Shown piece by piece: positions 41,644 through 49,910 of a stretch of DNA of 64,000 bases (position 1 is its first letter; each line of letters begins with the position of its first letter). Both the position numbers and the translations under genes were made by a program. The notes beneath the pieces are model-generated. The model searched no databases. It was not told where the DNA came from and was given only the letters and a program-made list of their open reading frames with translations. The DNA is from Veillonellales bacterium (lineage in GTDB: Bacteria; Bacillota; Negativicutes; Veillonellales; Dialisteraceae): NCBI GenBank assembly GCA_944390485.1, contig CALXPQ010000001.1, positions 434,001 to 498,000 on the forward strand. Direction: 5' to 3'.

Positions 41644-43017
41644 TTACAGCGCCTCGTCCAGGGCGCTGTACACCGCCGGCGTCTCGAAGCCGTACCGCCA
41701 GAACGCCGCGCCGCCCAGGTCATACTTCCCCAGCAGCTTCAGCTTCTCCGCGAGCGACCGGTTCTCCTCCAGCCACACGCGGCGGCGCACGCCGTTTTCC
41801 CGCCAGTCCGCGTAGAACATGCGCTCCTTTTTCTGCCAGCGCGGCACGATCTTGTGCTTCCGGGTGAATTCGTCCGTGTACAGCAGCGTCAGCACATCGG
41901 AACTCACGCTGCCGTCGTCGCCGGTCCATACCCGCGTATAGAACGGCAGCCCCAGCACGAGCTGGTCCGCGGGGATCTCTTCGAGCAGCGGAGGCAGCAC
42001 GCGGTCCAGCCAGTCGTAGGCGGAGACCGGCCCCGCATAGGGACTGGCCGCCGCGGTCTGGTCGTACCCCATGAGGATCTCCCAGTCCGCATGCTCCGCC
42101 AGCCCCTTCCGGTCGTAGCAGCCGCTCCAGTAGCTCCCGGGATCGCCGATGGCCGTGATGTCCACGGAAATTTTTTTATTCCGCTCATGCATCTCGTCCG
42201 CCACGTCCGCCACGAAATCCGTAAAGGCCGCCGCGTCCTTCGGGTCCATATTTTCGAAATCGATGTTCCAGCCGTCCAGCCCGTACACCTCCGTATAGGC
42301 GGCGAGGCGGCGGAGGAACTGCGTCCGCTCTCCTTCGTCCTTCAGGAAGGCCGATGTAGCGTCCGGGTCAAAATCATTGTTGATCATCGGCATGACCGCC
42401 ACGCCTGCTGCCTGAGCCTGATCGATATAGGCGATGGGATAGTACCGCTTCCCTGCGCTGATGTTGGCGTACGTGCCCCATCCCGGCGACACGATGCGCT
42501 TCTGGTCCTCGTCGTCGAAAAACGGCCGGTCCGGCGCGAAGTCCATGTCCGGGTCCCACATGATGAAGACCTCTCCGGAATTTTTGATGGGCTTCTTCTT
42601 CTCGTCTTTCTTTTTGTCCTTTTTCTTTTTCTCCGGCTTCTTCGGCTTGTCAAACTTGATTTCTTTCTTCTTTTCGTTCAGCTTGAATTTCAGCCCCGCC
42701 TGGTCGCCGAAAAACGTCAGGTCCGCCAGGCCGTCCGCCCCTACGGGCAGGCGCACGGTCTCCCGCCCACCGTCGTCTCCCACCGGCACCGACACGAAAT
42801 ATGCGCCGTCCTCCCGGGTGATCTCCCAGCGTCCGCCCCGGGCGAGCGTCTCCGGAGCGCCGTACACGCGGCCGTCCCGCAGGAAAAGCGTCTCGCCCTT
42901 CCATTCCTTGTTTTTGATTTTGAGCGCGTCGCCCTGTCCTTCCGCCGCTTCCGCGCCGGCTGCGCCTGCGAGACAGCAGAGCGCCAGCGCCGCTGCCCCG
43001 ATCCAGATTTTTTTCAT
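41644..43017 (-). CDS. Secreted glycoside hydrolase family 18 protein
   Basis: The 457-residue protein has a signal peptide (KKIWIGAAALALCCLAGAA, cut near AEA), a beta-rich N-terminal region of about 100 residues, a highly charged Lys/Pro linker (about 120-145), and a GH18-type barrel with the active-site motif DGWNIDFE. In this motif Asn replaces the second Asp of DxxDxDxE, as in spore-type LysM-GH18 proteins such as YaaH/YdhD, and Glu is retained. It probably acts on peptidoglycan or chitin-like glycans in the envelope. AGAAAGGAC precedes ATG 43017. Divergent from lgt. Confidence 0.85.
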   Translation of the reverse strand: MKKIWIGAAALALCCLAGAAGAEAAEGQGDALKIKNKEWKGETLFLRDGRVYGAPETLARGGRWEITREDGAYFVSVPVGDDGGRETVRLPVGADGLADLTFFGDQAGLKFKLNEKKKEIKFDKPKKPEKKKKDKKKDEKKKPIKNSGEVFIMWDPDMDFAPDRPFFDDEDQKRIVSPGWGTYANISAGKRYYPIAYIDQAQAAGVAVMPMINNDFDPDATSAFLKDEGERTQFLRRLAAYTEVYGLDGWNIDFENMDPKDAAAFTDFVADVADEMHERNKKISVDITAIGDPGSYWSGCYDRKGLAEHADWEILMGYDQTAAASPYAGPVSAYDWLDRVLPPLLEEIPADQLVLGLPFYTRVWTGDDGSVSSDVLTLLYTDEFTRKHKIVPRWQKKERMFYADWRENGVRRRVWLEENRSLAEKLKLLGKYDLGGAAFWRYGFETPAVYSALDEAL

Positions 43018-43197
43018 GGTCTGTCCTTTCTCCGCGCGGCCGCCGCCGGCGGATCTTCCCATCCGTAAAATAAGGATTCTTCCTGTTGGCAAAATCTGTA
43101 TAATATTAAAAGATGCAGGGGCCTCCGTCAAGCCTTGCGGCCGGCTCCTGCGCACCCGTTTCCGATTCTGCTGCGCTTCCGCAGAGAAAGGACCATC

Positions 43198-43995
43198 ATG
43201 CATCAGTACCTCGCTTTCATCGGGGACTTCCCCATCCGCTTCTACGGGATCTTCTTTTCCCTCGGCATCCTCTCCGGCTGCATCACCGCCTATTTCCTAC
43301 TGAAAAAAGACGGCCGCGGCTGGGAAGAGCATATCTTCGATCTGGGGCTCACCATCGCCTTCTCAGGCATCCTCGGCGGGCGGCTGTGGGACGTCTTCTT
43401 CTTCGACTGGGATTACTACCACGACCACCTCTCGGAGATCTTCTTCGTCTGGCAGGGCGGCATGTCCATCCAGGGCGGTCTCATCTTCGCCTTTGCCGCC
43501 GCCTACATCTACCTGCGGCGGCACCATATCCCGGTGCTTCCCTTCGCGGACGTGGTCGCCCCGGCCATCATCCTCGGGCAGGCCGTGGGCCGCATCGCCA
43601 ATTTCATGAACGGCGACGCCTTCGGCCATCCCACCGGCGAAGCCTTCGGCCTCCTCTATCCTCACACTACGCTCGCCTTCCGCACGTACGGCGCGCAGCC
43701 TCTCTGGCCCGCAGAAGTCTGGGAATGCCAGGGCGACATCCTCATCTTCGTGGCGCTCCTGTGGCTCTCCTGCTTCCGCCACGCGAAAGGCACCGTCTTC
43801 TGCGTGTACATCATGCTCTACTCCCTGCTGCGCTTCTTCCTCGAATACCTCCGCGGCGACTACGGCACCCTCCTCTGGGGCCTCAAGAGCGCCCAGCTCA
43901 CCAGCCTCGGTGCCTTCCTCCTCGCCGCCTGTGCGCTCCTCTACTTCCACTTCAAATACAAAGAGGAAACGGACGACCCGCCCTCTGAAAACTGA
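43198..43995 (+). CDS. lgt: Prolipoprotein diacylglyceryl transferase
   Basis: The 265-residue membrane enzyme has the Lgt signature GRIANFMNGDAFGHPT, FYGIFFSLGILSG at the N-terminus and several spans. It attaches diacylglyceryl to the lipobox Cys of prelipoproteins such as the MetQ protein in this window. AGAAAGGACC precedes ATG 43198; the longer upstream frame is not supported. A TATAAT at 43099-43104 may be the -10 box. Confidence 0.96.
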   Translation: MHQYLAFIGDFPIRFYGIFFSLGILSGCITAYFLLKKDGRGWEEHIFDLGLTIAFSGILGGRLWDVFFFDWDYYHDHLSEIFFVWQGGMSIQGGLIFAFAAAYIYLRRHHIPVLPFADVVAPAIILGQAVGRIANFMNGDAFGHPTGEAFGLLYPHTTLAFRTYGAQPLWPAEVWECQGDILIFVALLWLSCFRHAKGTVFCVYIMLYSLLRFFLEYLRGDYGTLLWGLKSAQLTSLGAFLLAACALLYFHFKYKEETDDPPSEN

Positions 43996-44001
43996 CCATA
44001 C

Positions 44002-44040
44002 AAAAACCGCCGGAACAAAAATCCCCGGCGGTTTTTGTGC
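44002..44040 (+). terminator. lgt terminator
   Basis: AAAAACCGCCGG, ten-base loop, CCGGCGGTTTTTG. Confidence 0.9.
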
Positions 44041-44086
44041 GCGTATTTTTTTGAAATTGGAACACCTCTTTCCACCTTCGTCCCAC

Positions 44087-44120
44087 GAAAAAAGCAGGGA
44101 ATATCCCTGCCTTTTCGGAT
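44087..44120 (-). terminator. Terminator of the YadA-like gene
   Basis: Minus-strand GGCAGGGATATTCCCTGC followed by TTTTTTC. Confidence 0.85.
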
Positions 44121-44149
44121 TCCTGTAACGTAAAGAAGGAAAATATAAT

Positions 44150-45181
44150 TTATTCGGCGTCCTTGGCCATGAGCGCTTCCACCTGCGCGGTAAGTTCGGC
44201 AATGCGTTCGTTCTGCGCGGCAATCTGCGCGTCCTGCGCATCAAGTTTCGCCTGTACGTCCGGCGTGATGGCCCGATGGCCGCCGCCCTGACCAACGCGG
44301 AAAGTCACGCCCAGATTGAAGGCGCTCTTGTTGTCACTGCCAAAGGACGTCGCGCCACCGAGAGACATCATCACGTCTTCATTGAAGTGATAGAACCCAC
44401 CGATAGCCGCGGCCTGCGTGCCGTCGTAGTTGCCCATGGCTGCCGCAATCTGGAATTTGGAACCCGTGCCGTCGTAGTCGAGCGGATGAAGGCCTGCGAG
44501 CGCGGCAGAGATGGCTCCCACATGATCGATTTCATTGCCCAGGTCATTCACTTTATTGGACAGATGATTCACGTCCTGCTGTACGCCCCAGAGCTGGCGT
44601 CCATTGACGGCTTCCATCGAGTCCGCGGAAACGCTCCCATCCGCTACGTGAGCGATCTTTTGTCCATCCATATCCAGTCCACCATGGAATACAGCCTCTC
44701 CATTCACATTCAGGCCTCCATAAATGGTTTGTCCTCCTCGTATGATACTGGTCCCCCTAACTTCCTGATTATGTTTTACAGTTAAATCATTACCCACATC
44801 TACATTGGCATGAGTCTCAACCCGTCCTGTAAATTCACTCGCTTGTTCTACTGTCAATTTTCCTCCGACGGTTTGGTCTCCACCAACAGTCTGATTATTC
44901 TCAACTTTACTAGATCCCACCGTGCTATGGCCTTGAATTGTCTGATTCTTCTCTGCGATTATATCGCCTTTAACATTCACATTCGCCTTTGCAGTAATAG
45001 TGCCATTTACTGTGAGAAACCCCTCCACTCGTTGGCCTTTTGTTACTGTTACAACACCATCTAATGTTTGGTCTGCATGTGCCGTATAGGCCATTCCCCA
45101 TACGGAACCGCACACCACACAAGCAGCCAGTAAAGCGCGCAGGCCGCGCCGATTCGATTCCTTTTCAACTATCCGATTCAT
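44150..45181 (-). CDS. YadA-type trimeric autotransporter adhesin with C-terminal coiled-coil tail
   Basis: The 343-residue protein has a signal peptide (cut after AHA at 34-36), a passenger of short beta-solenoid repeats (about 37-170; repeated NQTVGG/GxxTVxG units), a helical neck (ADSMEAVNGRQLW, then coiled coil to about 220) and a YadA beta-barrel anchor (about 221-298). It should form a trimer in the outer membrane and bind host or partner cells. After the barrel there are about 45 more residues with a strong coiled-coil pattern (about 307-340), while most YadA proteins end at the last strand. AAAGGAGG precedes ATG 45181. The passenger is more AT-rich than neighbouring genes. Confidence 0.9.
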   Translation of the reverse strand: MNRIVEKESNRRGLRALLAACVVCGSVWGMAYTAHADQTLDGVVTVTKGQRVEGFLTVNGTITAKANVNVKGDIIAEKNQTIQGHSTVGSSKVENNQTVGGDQTVGGKLTVEQASEFTGRVETHANVDVGNDLTVKHNQEVRGTSIIRGGQTIYGGLNVNGEAVFHGGLDMDGQKIAHVADGSVSADSMEAVNGRQLWGVQQDVNHLSNKVNDLGNEIDHVGAISAALAGLHPLDYDGTGSKFQIAAAMGNYDGTQAAAIGGFYHFNEDVMMSLGGATSFGSDNKSAFNLGVTFRVGQGGGHRAITPDVQAKLDAQDAQIAAQNERIAELTAQVEALMAKDAE

Positions 45182-45463
45182 ACGTAGTTCCTCCTTTTAC
45201 TTTCGTTCTCGATTTGTGTGCAGAAAAGAGCATAGAACAAGTATGCTATACCTGACTGCCCTCCGGGCCGGATGTAGGCACCGTTTCAGTGGCGCCGCAT
45301 TCCCTCTCCGGCAGGTTGGCCCGTCCGTGCCTGTCCAAAAGAAATGAAGGCACGAAAAATAGACAGCCTATCGCTAAGCTGCCTGATGCACACAAAATTA
45401 TGAATAAAAGGGCGTACGTATCCCCGAATACTCCGATTCTCAATCACTCCGTGATGGGCAATG

Positions 45464-45562
45464 TCAGAAATTTCCTGCCTGACCCCCCCCTGTATACTGA
45501 TTCATCGTTCTTCTCAAGGACGCATAATCATAAATCCCTTCAGGTTTCAAGCCAGAGCGCAT
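45464..45562 (-). CDS. Short leader ORF interrupted by a G8 tract, possible phase-variable gene
   Basis: ATG 45562 follows AGGGGGTGAG at ideal spacing. With the eight G present here the frame codes 32 residues (MRSGLKPEGIYDYASL, then RRTMNQYTGGGQAGNF) and stops at 45464. With seven G it would continue to 45286 as a 91-residue protein; with nine G it would stop after about 39. The gene has its own promoter and lies upstream of the YadA-like adhesin on the same strand. I recognise no family. The slippable tract suggests on/off switching of the longer product or of downstream expression. Confidence 0.5.
   Translation of the reverse strand: MRSGLKPEGIYDYASLRRTMNQYTGGGQAGNF
45483..45490 (-). repeat. 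Homopolymeric G8 tract (C8 on the plus strand)
   Basis: Eight consecutive G on the coding strand inside a short ORF with a strong ribosome site, 300 bases upstream of an adhesin gene. It is the longest G/C mononucleotide run I noticed in the window. Confidence 0.9.
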
Positions 45563-45592
45563 ATACTCACCCCCTTTTCTTTTGTTTCTAGT

Positions 45593-45621
45593 ATCATACA
45601 TCCTGCCCTACAAGGCCGCAA
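45593..45621 (-). promoter_or_regulatory. Promoter of the G8-tract ORF and adhesin transcript
   Basis: TTGCGG (45621-45616), 17-base spacer, TATGAT (45598-45593) on the minus strand, about 30 bases before the short ORF and about 410 before the adhesin start. No better promoter is seen nearer the adhesin. Confidence 0.55.
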
Positions 45622-45726
45622 CCTTTTTTCAGTAGGATTCTGTTATTTTTATAATTTCCTGTCTTTTTTACTTGAATAAAAAAGCAGAAAGCTAATTTTT
45701 ATATTCTGATTTTCTGCCATTTTGGA

Positions 45727-45786
45727 TAAAAAAGCAGTCTATACGAGACCTATCCATGTTGAATCAAGAAACACCTATATAGACTG
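45727..45786 (-). repeat. Inverted repeat with long loop and U-tract
   Basis: Arms GCAGTCTATA (45733-45742) and TATAGACTGC (45777-45786) enclose 34 bases; on the minus strand the hairpin runs into TTTTTT. It may be a second terminator behind the sfsA gene, a small RNA end, or the trace of a short mobile element. Confidence 0.5.
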
Positions 45787-45800
45787 CGGAGCAATGTCAA

Positions 45801-45847
45801 AATAAAACCATCCCGCTTCCCTTTAAAGAGAGGCGGGATGGTTTATT
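45801..45847 (-). terminator. Terminator of the sfsA-DUF123 gene
   Basis: AAACCATCCCGC...GCGGGATGGTTTT hairpin with T-rich tail on the minus strand, overlapping the gene's stop codon. Confidence 0.8.
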
Positions 45848-46988
45848 TGATGTCCATGAATTGCTCAAGGCGGTTGATTTCGAAGTCTTCTTCGATCTGG
45901 ACAAAGGCGGGGAGGTGGAGGGGATTTTCGTGGAAACCGAAGAGGTGGGAGGGGCAGCGGCAGTCGGTGCAACCGAAGCCGGGAATGGACCAGTCGGAGA
46001 TCGCGGAGACGGCGCGGGCGAGGTCGTGCTCCAGGTCGTCGGCGGCGCGGATGGGGATGCAGCCCACCCACTCAGCCTGTTGACGGAAGTAGTCGATGTG
46101 CCAGTGCATGCCTTTCCGCAGGCGGCGGTGGCGGGCGATGCGCTGGTCCAGATTCTTTTTGGCCGATCCGGTGTAGACGTACCAGCCCGCGGGGAACCGC
46201 ACCGCGCCCAGCCGGCCGACCGCGATGGTTTCCTCATGGTCGAGCCGGAGGACGAGGAGGTAGTCCCCGCGGTTCCCCGCTTCCCTGTCGAGGACGGAGA
46301 GCGGCGACGGGAGGAGGCGCACGCTCTCCGGGACGGTGAAATCCGGCGTCCATCGGAGCGCCGCGGCTTTCCAGTCGATGTGCGGCGCGGCGGTGCGGAA
46401 GGCTTCGGCGAATTCCGGGTCGGTGTGATAGTCCGGCAGAAACCACCGGGCGCGGTCCCACTGGACGAGGACGAGGAGCCCCGCCCGGCCGCCCGCCTTT
46501 CCGATTTCTCCCAGATGGAGCACGTGCTTCCGGCCGCGGGCGGTGACGGCGTCGGGAAACATGGCACCCCGCCGGCCGAAGAGGGTGCAGGACTTCACTT
46601 CCACCGGGAACTGCACGCTTTCGTTGCCGAGGAGCAGATCGAAGCGGCTGTCGCCCATGGGGACTTCCCGCCGCAGCACGCGGTAGTCTTCCCAGCCGGG
46701 AATCTTCTGATGCTCCACGAGCCAGGCCGCGGTGTCGTTTGCACGGGCCGTGTCGAGCGGGACGGGCTCTCCTTCGCGCTCCACGCCGACGATGCGCCAG
46801 GCGGTGCGGCTCCCCGGCTTCGCGTGAGGCGCGGCGTAGAGGGTGACGCCCGGAAAGAGCAGCTCCCGCATGCGCCCCGGATTGGGCATGTGTGCTTTCA
46901 CGACGGCTCCGTCCATCTCCATGAGGATGACGAAGCGGTTCGGCCGGCTCACGAAGCGGCCTTTTCGGAGGAACAGATACTGGATCAT
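45843..46988 (-). CDS. sfsA: SfsA nuclease fused to a DUF123 (GIY-YIG-like) domain
   Basis: The 381-residue protein has an N-terminal SfsA domain (about 1-225: KAHMPNPGRMRELL, RFDLLLGNESVQFPVEVKSC with the PD-(D/E)XK-like catalytic residues, FPDAVTARGRKHV, LVLVQWDRARWFLPD) and a C-terminal DUF123 domain (about 245-370: YVYTGSAKKNLDQRIARHRR, then KGMHWHIDYF), a GIY-YIG nuclease relative. Each is usually a separate protein of about 230 and 130 residues. A nucleic-acid-processing role is likely; SfsA was first linked to sugar fermentation. GAAGGGAG precedes ATG 46988. Confidence 0.9.
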   Translation of the reverse strand: MIQYLFLRKGRFVSRPNRFVILMEMDGAVVKAHMPNPGRMRELLFPGVTLYAAPHAKPGSRTAWRIVGVEREGEPVPLDTARANDTAAWLVEHQKIPGWEDYRVLRREVPMGDSRFDLLLGNESVQFPVEVKSCTLFGRRGAMFPDAVTARGRKHVLHLGEIGKAGGRAGLLVLVQWDRARWFLPDYHTDPEFAEAFRTAAPHIDWKAAALRWTPDFTVPESVRLLPSPLSVLDREAGNRGDYLLVLRLDHEETIAVGRLGAVRFPAGWYVYTGSAKKNLDQRIARHRRLRKGMHWHIDYFRQQAEWVGCIPIRAADDLEHDLARAVSAISDWSIPGFGCTDCRCPSHLFGFHENPLHLPAFVQIEEDFEINRLEQFMDIK

Positions 46989-47047
46989 GGCGGTCTCCCT
47001 TCGCAGAATTTCTTTTATTGTAGCATCTCCCGCCCGTTTCCGCGCAC

Positions 47048-47080
47048 ACAAAAAGCAGAGCCCGAAAGCTCTGCTCTTTC
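47048..47080 (-). terminator. Terminator after ychF
   Basis: Minus-strand AGCAGAGC, six-base loop, GCTCTGCTTTTTG. Confidence 0.9.
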
Positions 47081-47086
47081 TGAAAA

Positions 47087-48193
47087 TCAGACGTTGAAGC
47101 GGAAGTAGGCCACGTCCCCGTCCTGGATCTCGTAGTCCTTGCCTTCGATGCGGAGGAGCCCCTTCTCGCGGACAGCATTGAAGGAACCGCAGGCCATGAG
47201 GTCTTCATAAGGCACGATCTCCGCGCGGATGAAGCCGCGCTCGATGTCGGAGTGGATCTTGCCGGCGGCCTTCGGCGCTTTCGTGTGCGCGTGCACCGTC
47301 CAGGAACGGCATTCGTCGGGGCCGACGGTGAAGAAATTGATGAGGCCCAGGAGCGAATAGGCCGTGCGGATGAGGCGGTTCAGCCCCGGTTCGGTCTCGC
47401 CCAGATCGGCGAGGAACGCTTTCGCCTCTTCCGCGTCGAGCTCAGACACTTCCTGCTCGATTTCCGCGGAGATGGGCACCCACTTCGCATTTTCCTTTTC
47501 CGCTTCCGCCGCGGCTTTCTGAACGTACGGATTCGCCATCGGGTCGGCGATGTCGTCTTCGGCCGTATTCAGCACGTAGAGGACCGGCTTCAGCGTGAGG
47601 AGGTTCAGCTCTTTCAGGATCTCCAGATCGTCTTCGCTGAGGTCGAGCATGCGCACGGGCTTCCCGTCGGACAGCGCTTCGTAGACGCGCTCCAGCACGG
47701 GGAGCTGCGCCTTCGCTTCCTTGATGCCGGCCTGCGCGAGCTTGGCCGTCTTCGTCTTTTTCTTGTCCACACTCTCCAGATCAGCGAGGCACAGCTCCGT
47801 ATTGATGATGTCCATATCGCGCACCGGGTCGACGGAGCCTTCCACGTGGGTGATGTTTTCATTTTCGAAGCAGCGCACCACATGGGCGATGGCGTCCGTC
47901 TCGCGGATGTGGCTCAGGAACTGGTTGCCGAGGCCTTCGCCGCGGGACGCGCCGGCCACGAGGCCCGCGATGTCCACGAAACGGGTGAAGGCGGGCGTGG
48001 TCTTCTTCGGATGGAACATGTCCGCCAGGTCGTAGAGGCGGTGATCCGGCACTTCCACGACGCCTACGTTCGGTTCGATGGTGCAGAAGGGGAAATTCGC
48101 CGCTTCTGCGCCGGCTTTGGTGATGGCATTGAAGAGCGTGGACTTGCCCACGTTCGGCAGGCCCACGATGCCGATCTGTAAATTGGTGCTCAT
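47087..48193 (-). CDS. ychF: Redox-/ribosome-associated ATPase YchF (OLA1 family)
   Basis: The 368-residue P-loop protein has [35 protein letters not shown], an NxxE nucleotide motif in place of NKxD as expected for ATP preference, a coiled-coil insertion (about 130-200) and a C-terminal TGS domain ([14 protein letters not shown] to the end). It binds ribosomes and affects translation and stress. ATG 48193 follows GGGGGGAGA. Confidence 0.96.
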   Translation of the reverse strand: MSTNLQIGIVGLPNVGKSTLFNAITKAGAEAANFPFCTIEPNVGVVEVPDHRLYDLADMFHPKKTTPAFTRFVDIAGLVAGASRGEGLGNQFLSHIRETDAIAHVVRCFENENITHVEGSVDPVRDMDIINTELCLADLESVDKKKTKTAKLAQAGIKEAKAQLPVLERVYEALSDGKPVRMLDLSEDDLEILKELNLLTLKPVLYVLNTAEDDIADPMANPYVQKAAAEAEKENAKWVPISAEIEQEVSELDAEEAKAFLADLGETEPGLNRLIRTAYSLLGLINFFTVGPDECRSWTVHAHTKAPKAAGKIHSDIERGFIRAEIVPYEDLMACGSFNAVREKGLLRIEGKDYEIQDGDVAYFRFNV

Positions 48194-48287
48194 GATTCTC
48201 CCCCCTATGGCCGCGGACAGCGCGGCCGGACAGCAGGAGAGCACAGCCCGTGCGGACTGCGCCCTTCCTTCGTTTCTATCGCTTCGA

Positions 48288-49526
48288 TCATTTCCGTGCG
48301 GCGAGCGCTTTCTTCATGCGCTCCACCGCTTCGGCGGTCAGTTCCGGCGTATTGAACGCGGTGAGGCGCACATAGCCTTCGCCGCAGGGGCCGAAACCGG
48401 AGCCCGGCGTGCAGATGATCTGCGCTTCCTTCAGGAGGAAATCGAAGAAGTCCCAGCTGGTCATGCCTTCCGGCACGGCGAGCCATACGTAGGGGCTGTT
48501 CGTGCCGCCCGTCGCGGAGAGGCCCGCTTCCTTCGCGCCCTCAAGCATCATCTGCGCGTTTTTCTGGTAGATGCCGATGGTGGCGCGGATCTGCTTCTGC
48601 CCTTCTTCGCTGTAGACCGCTTCGGCGCCGCGCTGGACGATGTAGGAGACGCCGTTGAATTTCGTGCACTGGCGGCGGTCCCAGAGCTTGTTCGCTTCCA
48701 CTTTGTCGCCCGCGGCCGTCTCCAGCATCAGCGCGTGAGGCACGACGCAGAAGCCGCAGCGCACGCCCGTGAAGCCGGCGGTCTTGGAGTAGGACCGGAA
48801 TTCGATGGCCACTTCCTTCGCGCCTTCGATCTCGTAGATGCTGTGCGGAATGTTTTCATCGGTGATGAAGCATTCGTACGCCGCGTCGAACAGGATGACG
48901 GAGCCGGTCTGCTTCGCGTAGCGCACCCACATGGTGAGCGCCTTCCGGTCCATCGCCGCGCCGGTGGGATTGTTCGGCGAGCAGAGATAGATGAGGGCCG
49001 GGTCATGCGCCGGCAGGTTCGGCTGGAAGCCGCATTCCTCGTAGCACGGCAGGTATTCGATGCGCTCGAAGGAGCCGTTCACGAAACGGCCGCTGCGGCC
49101 GGCCATGACGTTGCTGTCCACATAAACCGGGTACACCGGGTCGGTGACGGCCACGATGTCATTGATGTCGAAGATCTCCTGGATATTGCCCACGTCGCAT
49201 TTCGCGCCGTCGCTCACGAAGATTTCCGACGGATCGATGTCGATGCCGCGCGCCTTGTAGTCGTGGTCCACGATGGCCTGGCGGAGGAAGAGGTAGCCCT
49301 GCTCCGGGCCGTAGCCGCGGAATGTCTCCTGCCGGCCCATTTCGTCGACGGCCTTGTGCATCGCTTCGATGACGGCCGGCGCGAGGGGCTGCGTCACGTC
49401 GCCGATGCCGAGGGAGATGATCTTCGCCTCGGGATGCGCCTCCTGATAGGCGGCGGCTCTCTTCTTCACTTCCGCAAAAAGGTAGGACCCCTGCAGATTC
49501 AGATATGCTTCATTACAATGTGCCAT
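48288..49526 (-). CDS. dapL: LL-diaminopimelate aminotransferase
   Basis: The 412-residue fold-type I PLP enzyme begins [19 protein letters not shown] and has [25 protein letters not shown], the Schiff-base Lys in [14 protein letters not shown] and the Arg of the carboxylate site near the C-terminus (EGYVRLTAF). It turns tetrahydrodipicolinate directly into LL-diaminopimelate for lysine and peptidoglycan, bypassing the acyl pathways. ATG 49526 is chosen; the GTG three codons earlier overlaps the GGAG ribosome site. Confidence 0.95.
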   Translation of the reverse strand: MAHCNEAYLNLQGSYLFAEVKKRAAAYQEAHPEAKIISLGIGDVTQPLAPAVIEAMHKAVDEMGRQETFRGYGPEQGYLFLRQAIVDHDYKARGIDIDPSEIFVSDGAKCDVGNIQEIFDINDIVAVTDPVYPVYVDSNVMAGRSGRFVNGSFERIEYLPCYEECGFQPNLPAHDPALIYLCSPNNPTGAAMDRKALTMWVRYAKQTGSVILFDAAYECFITDENIPHSIYEIEGAKEVAIEFRSYSKTAGFTGVRCGFCVVPHALMLETAAGDKVEANKLWDRRQCTKFNGVSYIVQRGAEAVYSEEGQKQIRATIGIYQKNAQMMLEGAKEAGLSATGGTNSPYVWLAVPEGMTSWDFFDFLLKEAQIICTPGSGFGPCGEGYVRLTAFNTPELTAEAVERMKKALAARK

Positions 49527-49549
49527 TTGTTTCACTCCTGTCCAAGAAA

Positions 49550-49579
49550 TTCATACACTGTATTTTAACATAGTTGCAA
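49550..49579 (-). promoter_or_regulatory. Probable dapL promoter
   Basis: TTGCAA (49579-49574), 18-base spacer, TATGAA (49555-49550) on the minus strand. Confidence 0.5.
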
Positions 49580-49910
49580 AGATTTTTCTGCCCATGCCAA
49601 GCGGCGCGGCGCAGTTTTTCCCCGCAGGGCGCGCGCTTTTCTCTCCGCCATGCCTCTTTTTCATGGCGCCATGGAAATAAAAAATCGTGGTGGACCGGGG
49701 ACGGGCCTATGATTTGTCCGATAAATATAGTAAAGTAAAAGCAGGATACAGAGGCCGAGCCGCGCGCTCATCTGTCTCCGGTTTCCGCGCTCCGGGAAGG
49801 AGGCCTGCCTTCCCGCCTGAGGAGCCGCCGGGAGCCGGAAGCGCCGACTCCGCCTCTTTTTCTGCGGCCGTTCGCAGAAACCGTGTTTTCACTGTAAGGG
49901 GGGAATTGTT
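49580..49910 (+). promoter_or_regulatory. Structured leader region upstream of dcuC
   Basis: This 330-base gap contains no gene. Near the dcuC side there are two clear hairpins, GGGAAGG/CCTTCCC (about 49793-49813) and TTTCTGCG/CGCAGAAA (about 49859-49880), the second ending about 20 bases before the ribosome site. A CCATG-rich inverted repeat lies near 49650-49675. No riboswitch class is recognised and I see no confident promoter. Confidence 0.4.

Noticed and set aside
45246..45443. 65-codon minus-strand open frame upstream of the adhesin
   Set aside because: It has no ribosome site and overlaps, in another frame, the longer reading made by a G7 version of the leader ORF.
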